In this document: positions 8,322-18,800 of the stretch, piece after piece | Numbering within the stretch: position 1 is the stretch's first letter | How the letters are laid out: every line of letters starts with the position of its first letter | Made by a program: the position numbers and the translations under genes | The notes under the pieces: generated by a model | Database searches by the model: none | Told to the model about the DNA's origin: nothing | What the model saw: only the letters and a program-made list of their open reading frames with translations | DNA from: Colwellia marinimaniae | GTDB taxonomy: Bacteria; Pseudomonadota; Gammaproteobacteria; Enterobacterales; Alteromonadaceae | NCBI RefSeq assembly: GCF_002207865.1 | Contig: NZ_BDQM01000022.1 | Coordinates: 1 to 64,000 of the forward strand | Reading direction: 5' to 3' | DNA: 64,000 bases

Positions 8322-9820
8322 AATAAAGCTCCAATATCAGCGGCTATAAAGTTCAGTTTCATCAAGGTAATCGGCACCAAATCAAAAAATGGTTGCGGGT
8401 GTAAGCCTAAATAAATGAGAATAAAACACATAGAGATAAGGGTGCACCACTCTTTGGTATTGGTGTCGGTTATTTTACTGTCGTGTGGACGCTTTATTGG
8501 CCCAAAAAAGGTTTTATAAATTAATAATAATGAATACACCGCCGCTAAAATCAAACCTGATGCGGCAAATATGGTCAGTATAGGGTATTGCTCAAAACTG
8601 CCCACTAATATCAAAAATTCAGCAACAAAGTTGCCCAAACCTGGCATGCCTAAAGAAGCAATGCCAAAAAACAAGCCAAAAGCACTGAGCTTAGGTAAAT
8701 TAAGCCATAAGCCGCCTAGCTTATTGAGATCTCTGGTGTGGTATCTATGTTGTATCATGCCAACCAAAACAAATAATGCTGAGGTACTGATGCCATGGGC
8801 TAACATTTGCATAATTGCCCCTTGCAGGGCATAAATATTTAAAGCAAAACAGCCTAATAAGACAAAGCCCATATGACTGACACTTGAATAGGCCACTAAA
8901 CGTTTTAAGTCAGTTTGTACAAAAGCCATCATAGCGCCATAGATGATGCCAATTACGCCTAACAACATCATAAAGGGCGCGAGTTGTATCGATGCCTGTG
9001 GAAATAACGGCAGCACAAATCGAATAATGCCATAACCACCGGTTTTTAATAATACTGCTGCGAGTATGACACTGGCGGCGGTGGGGGCTTGAGTATGAGC
9101 ATCGGCTAACCAAGAATGAAAAGGTAAAGCCGGTAATTTTACTAAGAATGCGATGGTAAAGCCCAGTGCGACCCAAAATGCTAAGTCACCGCTAATGGGG
9201 TTTTGTATTAAAATAAGGTAGTCAAAGGTTAATATTCCTGTTTGCTGGTAGTGAATACCCACTAGTGCGCATAGGCTTATTAGCATTAATAATCCACCCG
9301 CTTGAGTGAAGATAAAAAACTTAACTGCCGCATAGTGGCGCTGTTCATAGCCCCAAATTGAGATCAAAAAGTACATAGGTACTAACATAACTTCCCAAAA
9401 AACAAAAAATAGAAACAGGTCAATTGCTAAAAATACGCCTATGACACCGGCCAAGGTCCAAAGTAGGTTTAAATAAAATAGCCCTGTTCGTTTGGTAATT
9501 TCATGCCAAGCTGAAGACAGGGCGACTAAGCCCATTAACAGCGTCAGTAAAATCAATAATAAACTCAGGCCATCTAGTGCTAAATGGGCGTTGATATTAA
9601 AGAATGGTATCCAAGGATAAGATTCATCTATAAGCCACTGTGAGTTCGGTAATGAACTGGCATCAAACGGCATGCTACTAAGTAAAGGAATTAAAGGTAA
9701 CCAGCACAGAAGTAAAGATAACAAAGCAATTTTTTTGGGTAAATCAGCGTCAAACCTTTCGCTATACCAAGCAAGTAGTCCGCCCAATAAAGGCATTAAT
9801 AAAAGTATAAATAAGGTCAT
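8318..9820 (-). CDS. nuoM: NADH-quinone oxidoreductase subunit M
   Basis: 500 aa with many membrane helices. It is an antiporter-like proton-pumping subunit. Motifs: VFWEVMLVPMYFLI (the conserved Glu in helix 5), FLVKLPALPFHSWLADAHTQAP (key Lys and His) and KRLVAYSSVSHMGFV. I use the ATG at 9818-9820 rather than an upstream ATG at 9865 because it overlaps the nuoL stop in the ATGA manner seen at other junctions, has GGGGAG nearby, and matches the family start MTLFILLLMPLLGG. Confidence 0.94.
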   Translation of the reverse strand: MTLFILLLMPLLGGLLAWYSERFDADLPKKIALLSLLLCWLPLIPLLSSMPFDASSLPNSQWLIDESYPWIPFFNINAHLALDGLSLLLILLTLLMGLVALSSAWHEITKRTGLFYLNLLWTLAGVIGVFLAIDLFLFFVFWEVMLVPMYFLISIWGYEQRHYAAVKFFIFTQAGGLLMLISLCALVGIHYQQTGILTFDYLILIQNPISGDLAFWVALGFTIAFLVKLPALPFHSWLADAHTQAPTAASVILAAVLLKTGGYGIIRFVLPLFPQASIQLAPFMMLLGVIGIIYGAMMAFVQTDLKRLVAYSSVSHMGFVLLGCFALNIYALQGAIMQMLAHGISTSALFVLVGMIQHRYHTRDLNKLGGLWLNLPKLSAFGLFFGIASLGMPGLGNFVAEFLILVGSFEQYPILTIFAASGLILAAVYSLLLIYKTFFGPIKRPHDSKITDTNTKEWCTLISMCFILIYLGLHPQPFFDLVPITLMKLNFIAADIGALL

Positions 9821-11661
9821 AGCATTAACTCCCCACTGATAAACCAGGCAAAGGCTAAAATACAAAATAGGATCAGGCTGGCGTTGTAACGTCTTAATTG
9901 TCCATTTTGAAATTTGCTAAAAACCATATGTAATCTACCACTGGTTTTTTCTATTAAACGATAAAATAAATCAATAAAATCATCTTTGTTTACTTGGCAT
10001 AAAGTGTTAAATGGCGAGACAATAATTGTTTGATAAAGGCGATCAAAGGCCCAACCACTTTTAACTAACTGATGGACACCTTGCATAAAAGCAGGTACTG
10101 GTTTGCCAAAACGTTTTGTTTTGAACAGCCACCACGCCAATGAAATAGCAATAAAGGGTAAAATAATAGGCAACCAATGTTGTAAAGTGCTTAAGCCGTC
10201 AGTATCTAGTTGCGGCATTAAGCTTTTTAAGCCTTCAGGATGTATGCCACCAAATAATGACAAGACCGATAAAATAACCAATGCTAGGCTCATCGACTTT
10301 GTTGGCCTTGCATTAGGTGATAACTGTGTTTGACCTAAAAACACGACAAAAAACAATCTAGCACTATAAAATGCCGTGATAAAGGCGCCTAATACTGCCG
10401 CCCACCATAATCCGCTATGACCAGAAGCAATTACTTGCGCTAAGATTAATTCTTTACTGAAAAATCCGGCAGTGAAGGGTAACGAAGCCAATGCAGCACA
10501 GCCAATGGCAAATGACACCGCTACAACAGGAAGCTTTTTAAGTAAACCGCCCATTTTAAAAATATTATGTTCATGGTGTAAGCTATAAATAAGCGCGCCG
10601 GCGGCTAAAAAGAGTAGAGCTTTAAAAAACGCATGGGTCATTAAGTGAAAAACGGCACTGGCCCCTGCGCCAACACCTAACGCTAAAAACATATAGCCTA
10701 ATTGACTAATCGTTGAATAAGCTAAAATGCGTTTTAAATCAGTTTGCACCATAGCAGCGCTGGCACCGAGCAATAAAGTGAAAGTGCCAATAAGGGCAAC
10801 GAGATATAGCACATCGGGTGCAAGTTGAAATAATTGACTATTGCGTGCTATCAAATAAATTCCGGCGGTAACCATAGTAGCGGCATGGATCAAGGCACTA
10901 ACAGGCGTGGGGCCTGCCATCGCATCGGGTAACCAGTTTTGTAAAGGTAACTGCGCTGATTTGCCCACCGCGCCAGCTAATAATAATAAGCAGCATAAGC
11001 TTGCCATGGTATTGTTATCATTGTTAAGTGACCAAACAGCGTGGGCTTTAATTTGAATTTCTTGTATATCTAATGTGCCCAATTGGGTGAACAATAAAAA
11101 TAAGCCAATAGCCATGGCGGTATCGCCAATTCTGGTCATTAAAAAGGCTTTATTGGCCGCTAAGTTATTTTTTCGATCTTGATACCAAAAGCCAATGAGT
11201 AAGTAGCTACATAAACCAACACCTTCCCAACCTAAATACAGCAGTAAAAGATTATCCGCGAGTACTAAAAATAGCATGGCAGAAACAAATAAATTCAAAT
11301 AAGTGAAATAGCGTTTTAAATCATTATCTTGGTACATAAACCCAGTTGAATACAGATGTATTAACGCACCCACGCCCGATACAATGGTGATCATCACCAA
11401 AGATAAGGGATCTAAATATAAACCAAAGTTTATCTTTAATTGGGCAATGTTAATCCAAGTGCCTAAACTGGCAGTAAGAACAAAATCGCTTTGTTGCCAA
11501 AATATAACATTAAAAAATAAGCTGATTAAAGCAACGCTGGCAACAGAGCCTACCGCGAAAATTGAGATCCATAATTTAGGTAACTTGGAAAATAATAAAA
11601 TAAGGGCACTAAAAAGTGGTAGCAGTGGCACAAGCGCTAATAAACTTGCATATTCCGTCAT
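9817..11661 (-). CDS. nuoL: NADH-quinone oxidoreductase subunit L
   Basis: 614 aa, equal to the usual NuoL length (E. coli 613). It is the distal proton-pumping subunit, whose long C-terminal lateral helix runs along the membrane arm. Motifs: YLGWEGVGLCSYLLIGFW (conserved Glu), GKSAQLPLQNWLPDAMAGPTP (Lys and acidic residues) and KRILAYSTISQLGYM. The C-terminal hydrophobic anchor is present. It starts 1 bp after nuoK and overlaps nuoM by 4 bp. Confidence 0.95.
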   Translation of the reverse strand: MTEYASLLALVPLLPLFSALILLFSKLPKLWISIFAVGSVASVALISLFFNVIFWQQSDFVLTASLGTWINIAQLKINFGLYLDPLSLVMITIVSGVGALIHLYSTGFMYQDNDLKRYFTYLNLFVSAMLFLVLADNLLLLYLGWEGVGLCSYLLIGFWYQDRKNNLAANKAFLMTRIGDTAMAIGLFLLFTQLGTLDIQEIQIKAHAVWSLNNDNNTMASLCCLLLLAGAVGKSAQLPLQNWLPDAMAGPTPVSALIHAATMVTAGIYLIARNSQLFQLAPDVLYLVALIGTFTLLLGASAAMVQTDLKRILAYSTISQLGYMFLALGVGAGASAVFHLMTHAFFKALLFLAAGALIYSLHHEHNIFKMGGLLKKLPVVAVSFAIGCAALASLPFTAGFFSKELILAQVIASGHSGLWWAAVLGAFITAFYSARLFFVVFLGQTQLSPNARPTKSMSLALVILSVLSLFGGIHPEGLKSLMPQLDTDGLSTLQHWLPIILPFIAISLAWWLFKTKRFGKPVPAFMQGVHQLVKSGWAFDRLYQTIIVSPFNTLCQVNKDDFIDLFYRLIEKTSGRLHMVFSKFQNGQLRRYNASLILFCILAFAWFISGELML

Positions 11662-11662
11662 A

Positions 11663-11977
11663 TTAATCCCTTAACTTATTGAGTTTATCTATATCTAAGT
11701 GATGATGTTGACGGTACATATGGACCACTAAACTTAATCCAACGGCAATCTCAGATGCCGCTAAGGTCAGTATTAACAAATACATTATTTGGCCATCACT
11801 ATTTGCTATCGAAGCCGAGTGATAGCGACTGGCCGCAATAAACAAGATGACGACCGCATTTAACATTAACTCTAAAGAAATCAAGATAAATAACAGGTTT
11901 CGTCTAGCAAGAACGCCAAAAAGTCCAATAACAAATAAACTTAAACTGAGCATGAAAACCCAAGAAATAGGGATCAT
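11663..11977 (-). CDS. nuoK: NADH-quinone oxidoreductase subunit K
   Basis: 104 aa with three membrane helices. The conserved membrane glutamates of the proton path are present in LISLELMLNAV (about residue 36) and AASEIAVGLSL (about 73). Length matches the family (100-102 aa). Its ATG overlaps the nuoJ stop by 4 bp and it ends 1 bp before nuoL. Confidence 0.95.
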   Translation of the reverse strand: MIPISWVFMLSLSLFVIGLFGVLARRNLLFILISLELMLNAVVILFIAASRYHSASIANSDGQIMYLLILTLAASEIAVGLSLVVHMYRQHHHLDIDKLNKLRD

Positions 11978-12534
11978 AAATTATCTGCCTTTGTTTTTAT
12001 CTCACTAGTGACTGGGCTTTTACTGATATGAATGGCGGTGATCAAGGCACTAAGCAGCATTAAAGCGCTGATCACCACGAGCAACGAATACGGGCCATAT
12101 AATTGTGTACCTATATCTTTCACGGTGATAATTGCGGATGATGGCGCCGTTACCCTACTGTTAGCGCTATCAGTAGGCGTCAAAAATAACATGAAAATCA
12201 ATTCAAAAAATAGCATGCTAGATAAAAATAAAGCGGTTATTGAGGTGGAAAAGTGAAATAAATGTCGCTCTTGCGCTAAAGATTTTTCGCCCTGATGCAG
12301 CATCATGGTGACAAAGATAAACAACACCATAATGGCACCCGCATAGATAATAATTTGCAAAGCGGCGGCAAATGAGGCGCCTAAAATAAAAAATATTAAA
12401 GAAACGGCTAACATAGTGATCACTAAATATAACAAGGCATGTACGACGTTATGCGCAGTGATAGTTAACAGCGCACTGATTAAAATAATGGCCGCAGTAA
12501 TAATGAAAATGGTGTTTAACATATTATCTAACAT
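11974..12534 (-). CDS. nuoJ: NADH-quinone oxidoreductase subunit J
   Basis: 186 aa with five membrane helices, as in E. coli NuoJ (184 aa). The third helix carries the conserved ALQIIIYAGAIMVLFIFV segment, which lines the link between the quinone site and the antiporter subunits. A second ATG four codons in is an alternative start. It lies 19 bp after nuoI. Confidence 0.94.
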   Translation of the reverse strand: MLDNMLNTIFIITAAIILISALLTITAHNVVHALLYLVITMLAVSLIFFILGASFAAALQIIIYAGAIMVLFIFVTMMLHQGEKSLAQERHLFHFSTSITALFLSSMLFFELIFMLFLTPTDSANSRVTAPSSAIITVKDIGTQLYGPYSLLVVISALMLLSALITAIHISKSPVTSEIKTKADNL

Positions 12535-12553
12535 AACAAGTAAACCTTTTATT

Positions 12554-13069
12554 TCAGGGTAGTAAACTTTTAATATCTATCGGAGGTGCTTCGTTATTTG
12601 CTTGCCCTTTGGCTTTTCCTTCAATGGCTTTACCACACACCTGATAAAAATTGTAATCACGATATTTTCCAGGTCCGTTAATCAATAAATGTTCTTTTTC
12701 GTATACTAGGTTTTGCCTATCATATTCAGCCATTTCAAAATCGGGAGTTAGTTGTATGGCGTGTGTTGGGCAGGCTTCTTCACAAAAGCCACACATAATG
12801 CACCGTGAAAAATTTATCCTGAATGTTTTAGCTTGCCAACGGCCACCTTGAGTTTCATCTTTTTCAACAAAAATACAATCAACAGGGCAGGCTACAGAAC
12901 ACAGGTTACAGGCGACACAGCGTTCATCGCCATTCGGATCGCGCGTTAACACGATACGACCTCTATACCTGGGTGATAAATAGGGCTGTTGCTCTGGATA
13001 TTGCACCGTGTCAGCTTTAGTAAAAGTATGTTTGAGTACTTTTAATAAGGTTCTAATTTGGCTCATCAT
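12554..13069 (-). CDS. nuoI: NADH-quinone oxidoreductase subunit I (two 4Fe-4S clusters)
   Basis: 171 aa. The two ferredoxin-type motifs are intact: [16 protein letters not shown] (about residues 51-66) and [16 protein letters not shown] (about 90-105). These hold clusters N6a and N6b, which pass electrons towards NuoB. The start has two consecutive ATG codons; either is possible. It lies between nuoH (14 bp gap) and nuoJ. Confidence 0.95.
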   Translation of the reverse strand: MMSQIRTLLKVLKHTFTKADTVQYPEQQPYLSPRYRGRIVLTRDPNGDERCVACNLCSVACPVDCIFVEKDETQGGRWQAKTFRINFSRCIMCGFCEEACPTHAIQLTPDFEMAEYDRQNLVYEKEHLLINGPGKYRDYNFYQVCGKAIEGKAKGQANNEAPPIDIKSLLP

Positions 13070-13083
13070 AATAAATGCTCCTG

Positions 13084-14028
13084 TTAGCCTAAAAGACTTA
13101 ACTTAACCGCACCTGTGACTAATAGGTTCAGTAAAGACAAAGGTAATAGAATATACCAAGCGAATACCATTAATTGGTCGTATCTAGGTCTTGGTATTGC
13201 CGCTCGTAAAAGAATAAAGAATAGTATGAAAAATCCAGTTTTTAAGATAAACCATAATAAAGGTGGTAAGAAAGGGCCTTGCCAGCCACCAAAATACAAG
13301 GTAGTGATTAAGCTGGAAATTAATATCACGCCTAAATATTCACCAATGAAAAACATGCCAAATTTCATACTGGAATATTCGGTATGAAAACCTGCGACGA
13401 TTTCTGTTTCAGCTTCAGGTAAATCAAAGGGCGCACGATGAATTTCTGCTATACCGGCAATAAAAAATAGCACAAAACCTAATGGCTGATAACAAATAAA
13501 CCAAACATCTGCTTGTGCTGCCACGATGGCAGATAAACTAAAATCATCGGCTAAAATCACCACGCCCATTAACGCTAAACCCATAAATACTTCATAGCTG
13601 ATCATTTGAGCTGCGGTGCGCATAGCCCCTAACAGCGCATATTTACTATTAGATGAAAATCCCGCTAGCATAATGCTGTAAACAGATAATGAACTGATGG
13701 CTAATAAAAATAATAAGGCATGATCAAATTGGGCAATTTGTATATTTGGCGCAAAGGGAATAATGGCAAAGCCTAACAGTGTCATGATCATGACTATCAT
13801 AGGCGAGATGATAAAGAGCACTTTATCAGCAAAGGGTGGCACCCAATCTTCTTTGGTGAAAATCTTTATCATATCGGCAACAACTTGCAATAAACCAAAG
13901 GGGCCAACACGATTTGGTCCTAATCTGTCTTGCCATAAAGCCAGCACTCTGCGTTCTAGCCAAATAGACCAAGCTCCTAACAGCAGCAGTACAATTAATA
14001 TGATTAAGGGTGTTAACCAGCTAGTCAT
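13084..14028 (-). CDS. nuoH: NADH-quinone oxidoreductase subunit H
   Basis: 314 aa with eight membrane helices. NuoH forms the quinone entry channel. Typical motifs are seen: [46 protein letters not shown] and [17 protein letters not shown] place the start at ATG 14026-14028, not at 14070, because TGGAG lies 6-7 bases upstream and the family begins just before the first helix. This overlaps the nuoG stop by 8 bp, in keeping with the compact operon. Confidence 0.93.
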   Translation of the reverse strand: MTSWLTPLIILIVLLLLGAWSIWLERRVLALWQDRLGPNRVGPFGLLQVVADMIKIFTKEDWVPPFADKVLFIISPMIVMIMTLLGFAIIPFAPNIQIAQFDHALLFLLAISSLSVYSIMLAGFSSNSKYALLGAMRTAAQMISYEVFMGLALMGVVILADDFSLSAIVAAQADVWFICYQPLGFVLFFIAGIAEIHRAPFDLPEAETEIVAGFHTEYSSMKFGMFFIGEYLGVILISSLITTLYFGGWQGPFLPPLLWFILKTGFFILFFILLRAAIPRPRYDQLMVFAWYILLPLSLLNLLVTGAVKLSLLG

Positions 14029-16780
14029 TAGCATCTCCATTAGCATTGCCAGCAGAGTACTTAGTTGCAATATGCATGTTAGTTCCTAAGCGAAGAAATT
14101 CTGTAAAGGGTACTAAAACCACTTGATCTGCCAGAGTCTTGCTAATAAAACAGGGCAAAGAGATATTATAATCATCAGAGCTGATAGTGAGTTTTTCACC
14201 TGATTTAAGGGATAAATGGTTTGCTTGCTGTTGATTAAGTGAAATTACCGGCTCAGGTCTTAGTTGTTGAATGCTTGACGAATAATCGGCAAGCTCGTCA
14301 TTGCTATAAATATGATGTTGAGGACAAATACTTAGGTTATTTAATTGCTGACTTGGTGAATCTATTTGCGCAGCAGGCACTGTAAACTCTTGGCTATTGA
14401 GCTGGTCAAATATTTTCAAGCCTAAATCTGCGCCTAAGCTTGAGTCCGCTTCATCTTGAAAACTTGATTGCTTTAAGTCTTTATTCAGCGCTTGATTTGA
14501 ATTCCATTTAGGTGACCAGACACCCGTCACTGGCGTGGTTATTTTATGTTGGCTATTATCGAGTGTTTGTTGTCTAAAGCCAGCAACACCTTCCATGGTA
14601 AAGGTTAAATTGGATTTTTTATCACGTTTTGGCGCATATTCTTTAACATCTATATTAGCGAAAAAAGCCGTTCGAGCCGATGAACGCATTGGTTGGCGAG
14701 CGACGGGAAAGTCACTTTTATCAGTCGTTACAATTTGCATTATCGGTTGTAAAAGAGGCGTGATAGTTTGCATGTAGCGATAAAGGTTTTGTCCATCATC
14801 AAGTGCATTATGTTGTGCTAGCCATTGCACTGGCGTTTGTCTCATATCACTTGCTGGCATAACGGCATAAGCTCGTTGTAATCTACCCTCATTATTTAAC
14901 CAGCTGCTATGTTGTTCAGCAAAAGAGGCCGCTGGCAATACTAAATCTGCCATTTTTACGGTATCGTTCATTATTTGTTCAATAACAACAATGTGTTTAA
15001 TGTTATCTAAATATTTACTTAGTTTTTCATTGGCGCAATACCGGTATAAATCCGTTTCCATGATGATAAGTAGGGTCGGCGGGGTAGATTTTATCGAGTG
15101 TATTAAATTGTCAATATCATGATCAGGCTGTGCTAATAAAGACAGTCCTAAGGCATTAATCGATGATGTTGCACAATAAAAACCTGAGTTATTTTTATGT
15201 TTTCTTAATAAAATACTCAGCCTCAAGCATGCTGATAATAAGGCAATATCAAAACTATGGGTGCCAGTGACAACTACAGGGTTATTTGCGGCAAGTAATT
15301 CCTCGGCGATAGCGATGGCGAGGTCAGAAAACGTTTCAGCAGAAGGTGTTAGCGCATATTTACTGGTTAGATAAGCTTCAATCTCTATAAGCAACTCAAG
15401 CTGTTTATTCGGGGCTAGCTTTAGGTTATATTTTGCCACATCAGCTAATTTAGTTTCATCAGTATTGATAATAATAAGCGGTGATTTACTATCTTGGCTT
15501 ATATTTCTCACGGCTTCATCTTGCCATGGTTTTATCCCCAGTTTAGCGGCTTGAGCAATGCCAGCATTTTTAGTCATTTGTCTTATCGATAAGGCTAATC
15601 TAGGTGCAGTTTGTGTTACATCTTCACCCACTAAAAGTACCGCATCACTTTGTTCTATTTGGCTAAGAGAAACTAAAGCCACTTGCTTACTTTCATAGGT
15701 TTTAGTTAATAACTGCAGTTGCTTTAATTCATTATTGGCTATGCCGGCATAAAAATTATTGCCACCGACTAACTTATGTAATGCGGCATTATTTTCCAGG
15801 GAGGAGCGGGCAGAGCCAATGCCTAATACTTGTGCATCAGTTTCATTGAGCCATTGGGATAATTGGCTATGTGCTTGCTCATTATCAAAAATATGGGTTG
15901 TTTGGCTTTGCTGAGCACGAGACCATATTTGGGTTAATTTATTGTCATGATTGACATGTTGATAAGCAAATCTGCCACGGTCACATAAAAAATGACCATT
16001 TATTGCTGCATTATATCGATTGTTGATCTTGCGGATGATACCACCACGTTCAGTGACATAAGTATTACAGCCGACACTACAATGAGTACAAATTGACGGC
16101 GCTGATTGAAGGTCCCATTTACGAATGTAGTGTTGGCTAAACGGCTTATCGGTAAATACCCCTGTTGGGCATACTTCAGCTAAATTACCACTAAATTCAT
16201 TTTCTAAATTACCCGGTTCTGCACGACCAAAAAAAATGTTATTTTTTGAAGAGAATACATTTAAATCATTACCGCCACAATAATCACGATAAAATCGCAC
16301 GCAGCGGTAACAGCCTATGCAGCGATTCATTTCATGGTTTAAAAAAGGCCCTAGGTATTGATTATTATGAGTACGTTTTGTGCCAGGATAACGGCGTGTT
16401 ATATGGCCAGTGAGCAAAGTCATATCTTGTAAGTGACAGTCGCCGCCCTCTTCACAGACCGGACAATCATGAGGATGGTTAGTCATCATGGCTTCTATAT
16501 TGGTGGCACGAAAGGTTTCGGCTTTTTCATGGCTAAATGATATGCGCATGCCTTCAGCAACAGGCGTCATACAAGACATCACTAATCGGCCTCGGGTATC
16601 TTCTTCATCTTGATATTGCATAACCGCACATTGTCGACAAGCACCGACCGAACCCATCGCGGGATGCCAACAAAAATAGGGGATATCCAACTTTAAACTC
16701 AAACAAGCTTGCAGCAAGTTAATATCATCAGCTACTTGGTAGGGTAAGTCCTCAATAAAGATAGTGACTTTATTTGTCAT
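14021..16780 (-). CDS. nuoG: NADH-quinone oxidoreductase subunit G
   Basis: 919 aa, similar to E. coli NuoG (908 aa). It is the large iron-sulfur subunit of the peripheral arm. Iron-sulfur motifs run in order: YFCWHPAMGSVGACRQCAV (2Fe-2S), HPHDCPVCEEGGDCHLQD (His-ligated cluster), MNRCIGCYRCVRFYRDYC and, at about 230, CTHCSVGCNTYVTERGG. The rest is a molybdopterin-oxidoreductase-like fold that is diverged, as usual in NuoG, with a segment around MADLVLPAASFAEQHSSW. The 5' end overlaps nuoF by 11 bp. Confidence 0.95.
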   Translation of the reverse strand: MTNKVTIFIEDLPYQVADDINLLQACLSLKLDIPYFCWHPAMGSVGACRQCAVMQYQDEEDTRGRLVMSCMTPVAEGMRISFSHEKAETFRATNIEAMMTNHPHDCPVCEEGGDCHLQDMTLLTGHITRRYPGTKRTHNNQYLGPFLNHEMNRCIGCYRCVRFYRDYCGGNDLNVFSSKNNIFFGRAEPGNLENEFSGNLAEVCPTGVFTDKPFSQHYIRKWDLQSAPSICTHCSVGCNTYVTERGGIIRKINNRYNAAINGHFLCDRGRFAYQHVNHDNKLTQIWSRAQQSQTTHIFDNEQAHSQLSQWLNETDAQVLGIGSARSSLENNAALHKLVGGNNFYAGIANNELKQLQLLTKTYESKQVALVSLSQIEQSDAVLLVGEDVTQTAPRLALSIRQMTKNAGIAQAAKLGIKPWQDEAVRNISQDSKSPLIIINTDETKLADVAKYNLKLAPNKQLELLIEIEAYLTSKYALTPSAETFSDLAIAIAEELLAANNPVVVTGTHSFDIALLSACLRLSILLRKHKNNSGFYCATSSINALGLSLLAQPDHDIDNLIHSIKSTPPTLLIIMETDLYRYCANEKLSKYLDNIKHIVVIEQIMNDTVKMADLVLPAASFAEQHSSWLNNEGRLQRAYAVMPASDMRQTPVQWLAQHNALDDGQNLYRYMQTITPLLQPIMQIVTTDKSDFPVARQPMRSSARTAFFANIDVKEYAPKRDKKSNLTFTMEGVAGFRQQTLDNSQHKITTPVTGVWSPKWNSNQALNKDLKQSSFQDEADSSLGADLGLKIFDQLNSQEFTVPAAQIDSPSQQLNNLSICPQHHIYSNDELADYSSSIQQLRPEPVISLNQQQANHLSLKSGEKLTISSDDYNISLPCFISKTLADQVVLVPFTEFLRLGTNMHIATKYSAGNANGDAND

Positions 16781-18122
16781 GGTCTTCCTCCAAATGGCTT
16801 TGTTCGCAGCTTTGAACGCAATATGGGCATGACTTTTGTGTTATATGTTGTTCAAAATCATCTCTAAAATAATTGAGGGCACTTTGTAAGGGTTCGACCG
16901 CACCTGGGGCCAGGGCACAAAAAGTATTGCCGGGGGCGGCAAATTTACATAAATCTTCCAGCTGCTTAATGTCAGCTAACTCACCTTTACCTTGTTCAAT
17001 TTTCTCAAGTAATACCGCAGCCCAAGGTAAACCATCCCTGCATGGCGTGCACCAACCACAGGATTCTTGAGCGAAAAATTTAACTAAATTTAATACCATA
17101 GCCACAGGACAGTACTTATCATCTAAGACAATAATGGTGCCTGTGCCCATACGGCTTCTTTGTTTGCCTATTTCGTCATAATCCATCGGGGTATCGAAGT
17201 GCTTCGCTAATAAAAAGTCGGTTGAACCACCTCCTGGTAGATAGCCTTTTAACTTATAACCATCGGACATACCGCCGGCATAATGCTCAATAATTTCACC
17301 AATGGGTGTACCCATGGGTAACTCCCATAAACCAGGGTTTTTAACCCGACCACTAACGCCAAATATTTTTGTTCCAGCATCTTTAAACCGTCCCAAAGAT
17401 TTAAACCAATCGGCACCAAAATTTAAAATATGAGGTAAATTACAAAATGTTTCGACATTGTTTACTATGGTAGGTTTACCCCATAAGCCTGCCACTTGTG
17501 GAAAGGGCGGCTTTGCTCTGGGGATGGCTCGTTTGCCTTCAAGGGCGTTGATTAAAGCGGTTTCTTCGCCGCAAATATAGCGTCCAGCACTGGTATGGAT
17601 ATGTATTTCAAAATTAAAACCACTGCCAAGAATATCTTTACCTAAGAGCTTATTGTCGTAGCATTCTTGCAGTGCTATTTCGATATGTTGGATAGCGCTA
17701 TAATAATCACCTCGAATAAAAATATAGCCTATGTCGGCATCTAAGGTATAACCTCCGATAAGTAAGCCTTCTATGATTTGATGTGGTGTTTTTTCTAATA
17801 ATAATCTGTCTTTAAATGCGCCGGGTTCCATTTCATCGGCATTCACTATCAGGTATTTTGGGTGAGGGGCGTCATCACCTTGCGGCACAAAACTCCATTT
17901 CAATCCAGTAGGAAAACCCGCACCGCCTCGTCCTCTGAGATTGGATGCTTTTATTTCATCTAATACCGCGGCTCTCGATAGGGTTAAAGCATGTTTTAAG
18001 CCATCATAACCGCCTAAGTCTTGATATTCTTGTAACTGCCAGCAGTTATCATCATCGGTGATAAAACGGGTTAAAGGCTTGGTCGGATAAGTACTTTTCT
18101 CGCTACTTTTCTCAGTATTCAT
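16770..18122 (-). CDS. nuoF: NADH-quinone oxidoreductase subunit F (NADH and FMN binding)
   Basis: 450 aa. It binds NADH and FMN and holds cluster N3. Motifs: SNLRGRGGAGFPTGLKWSF (NADH/FMN loop), CGEETALINALEGKR and the cluster site CGWCTPCRDG with the fourth Cys in NTFCALAPGA. After the usual end the chain continues with a cysteine-rich tail (CPYCVQSC) not present in E. coli NuoF; whether it binds metal is unknown. It overlaps nuoE by 4 bp and nuoG by 11 bp. Confidence 0.95.
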   Translation of the reverse strand: MNTEKSSEKSTYPTKPLTRFITDDDNCWQLQEYQDLGGYDGLKHALTLSRAAVLDEIKASNLRGRGGAGFPTGLKWSFVPQGDDAPHPKYLIVNADEMEPGAFKDRLLLEKTPHQIIEGLLIGGYTLDADIGYIFIRGDYYSAIQHIEIALQECYDNKLLGKDILGSGFNFEIHIHTSAGRYICGEETALINALEGKRAIPRAKPPFPQVAGLWGKPTIVNNVETFCNLPHILNFGADWFKSLGRFKDAGTKIFGVSGRVKNPGLWELPMGTPIGEIIEHYAGGMSDGYKLKGYLPGGGSTDFLLAKHFDTPMDYDEIGKQRSRMGTGTIIVLDDKYCPVAMVLNLVKFFAQESCGWCTPCRDGLPWAAVLLEKIEQGKGELADIKQLEDLCKFAAPGNTFCALAPGAVEPLQSALNYFRDDFEQHITQKSCPYCVQSCEQSHLEEDHDK

Positions 18123-18637
18123 GTAGACTTTTCCTTGATTAAGTTGTTTAAAATCAAGGGTAAGTTTTCTGCTTGTATTAGCTCGAACAGTGTTTCATTG
18201 GCTATCATTACTGGTGCTTTATCACATGCACCTAAACAGGGCAGCGGGATCAGGGTAAATTGATTATCATCTGTGGTTTGGCCATTGGTTATTTTTAGCT
18301 GTTTGTTTAGGCACTGCCTGATTTTTTGGCCACCCATAAGATCGCAACTAATGCCATCACAGGGGTGCAAGACCACTTTTCCCACCGGCTGGCGAAAAAT
18401 AAGGTTATAAAAAGTGGCTACGGAATCTAGATCGGCTAAGGGTAAATTTAAATAAAGCGCTAAAGCTAACAGGCTGCCATCGCTAACCCAGCCGCGATGG
18501 TTTTGTATTATTTTTAAGGCATCAATACTCGCCCCAGAGGTATAGGGCGTTTTAAGTAACAAGCTATCAATTTGGGCTTTTTCAACATCACTGAGCTCAA
18601 CGGTTTCATTTGTTGGGATCTCGTTGGCTAATGTCAT
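18119..18637 (-). CDS. nuoE: NADH-quinone oxidoreductase subunit E (2Fe-2S)
   Basis: 172 aa, close to E. coli NuoE (166 aa). It holds the 2Fe-2S cluster N1a next to NuoF. The four cysteine ligands are seen as HPCDGISC and PCLGACDKAP, in a thioredoxin-like fold. The start has GGAGATGCT just upstream. Unlike its neighbours, it is separated from the preceding nuoCD by 241 bp that contain a palindromic element, so its expression may depend on read-through or a second promoter. Confidence 0.95.
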   Translation of the reverse strand: MTLANEIPTNETVELSDVEKAQIDSLLLKTPYTSGASIDALKIIQNHRGWVSDGSLLALALYLNLPLADLDSVATFYNLIFRQPVGKVVLHPCDGISCDLMGGQKIRQCLNKQLKITNGQTTDDNQFTLIPLPCLGACDKAPVMIANETLFELIQAENLPLILNNLIKEKST

Positions 18638-18700
18638 AGAGCATCTCCTCGTTTATTTTTACTTCACTGCATATATAAATATAAGGCTCTGTTGTCGTTT

Positions 18701-18800
18701 AGTATTGCTGAGTAACCAAGCGAAACGCGTAAACCCATCCCTGGGGCTCTACACAAGCATCCTTGCTTGTGAAGCTCGCTTTTATCACTTCAGCAATACT
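18701..18800. repeat. About 100-bp palindromic element inside the nuo operon
   Basis: AGTATTGCTGA at 18701-18711 is exactly repeated in inverted form at 18790-18800, and the next bases remain partly complementary (AAGCGA near 18718 versus the AAAGCGAG complement near 18775). Between the arms is a dense hairpin-prone segment including CAAGCATCCTTGCTTG. It is non-coding and lies in the only long gap of an otherwise tight operon. The layout suggests a small non-autonomous repeat (REP- or MITE-like), but no second copy is in this window. Confidence 0.65.
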
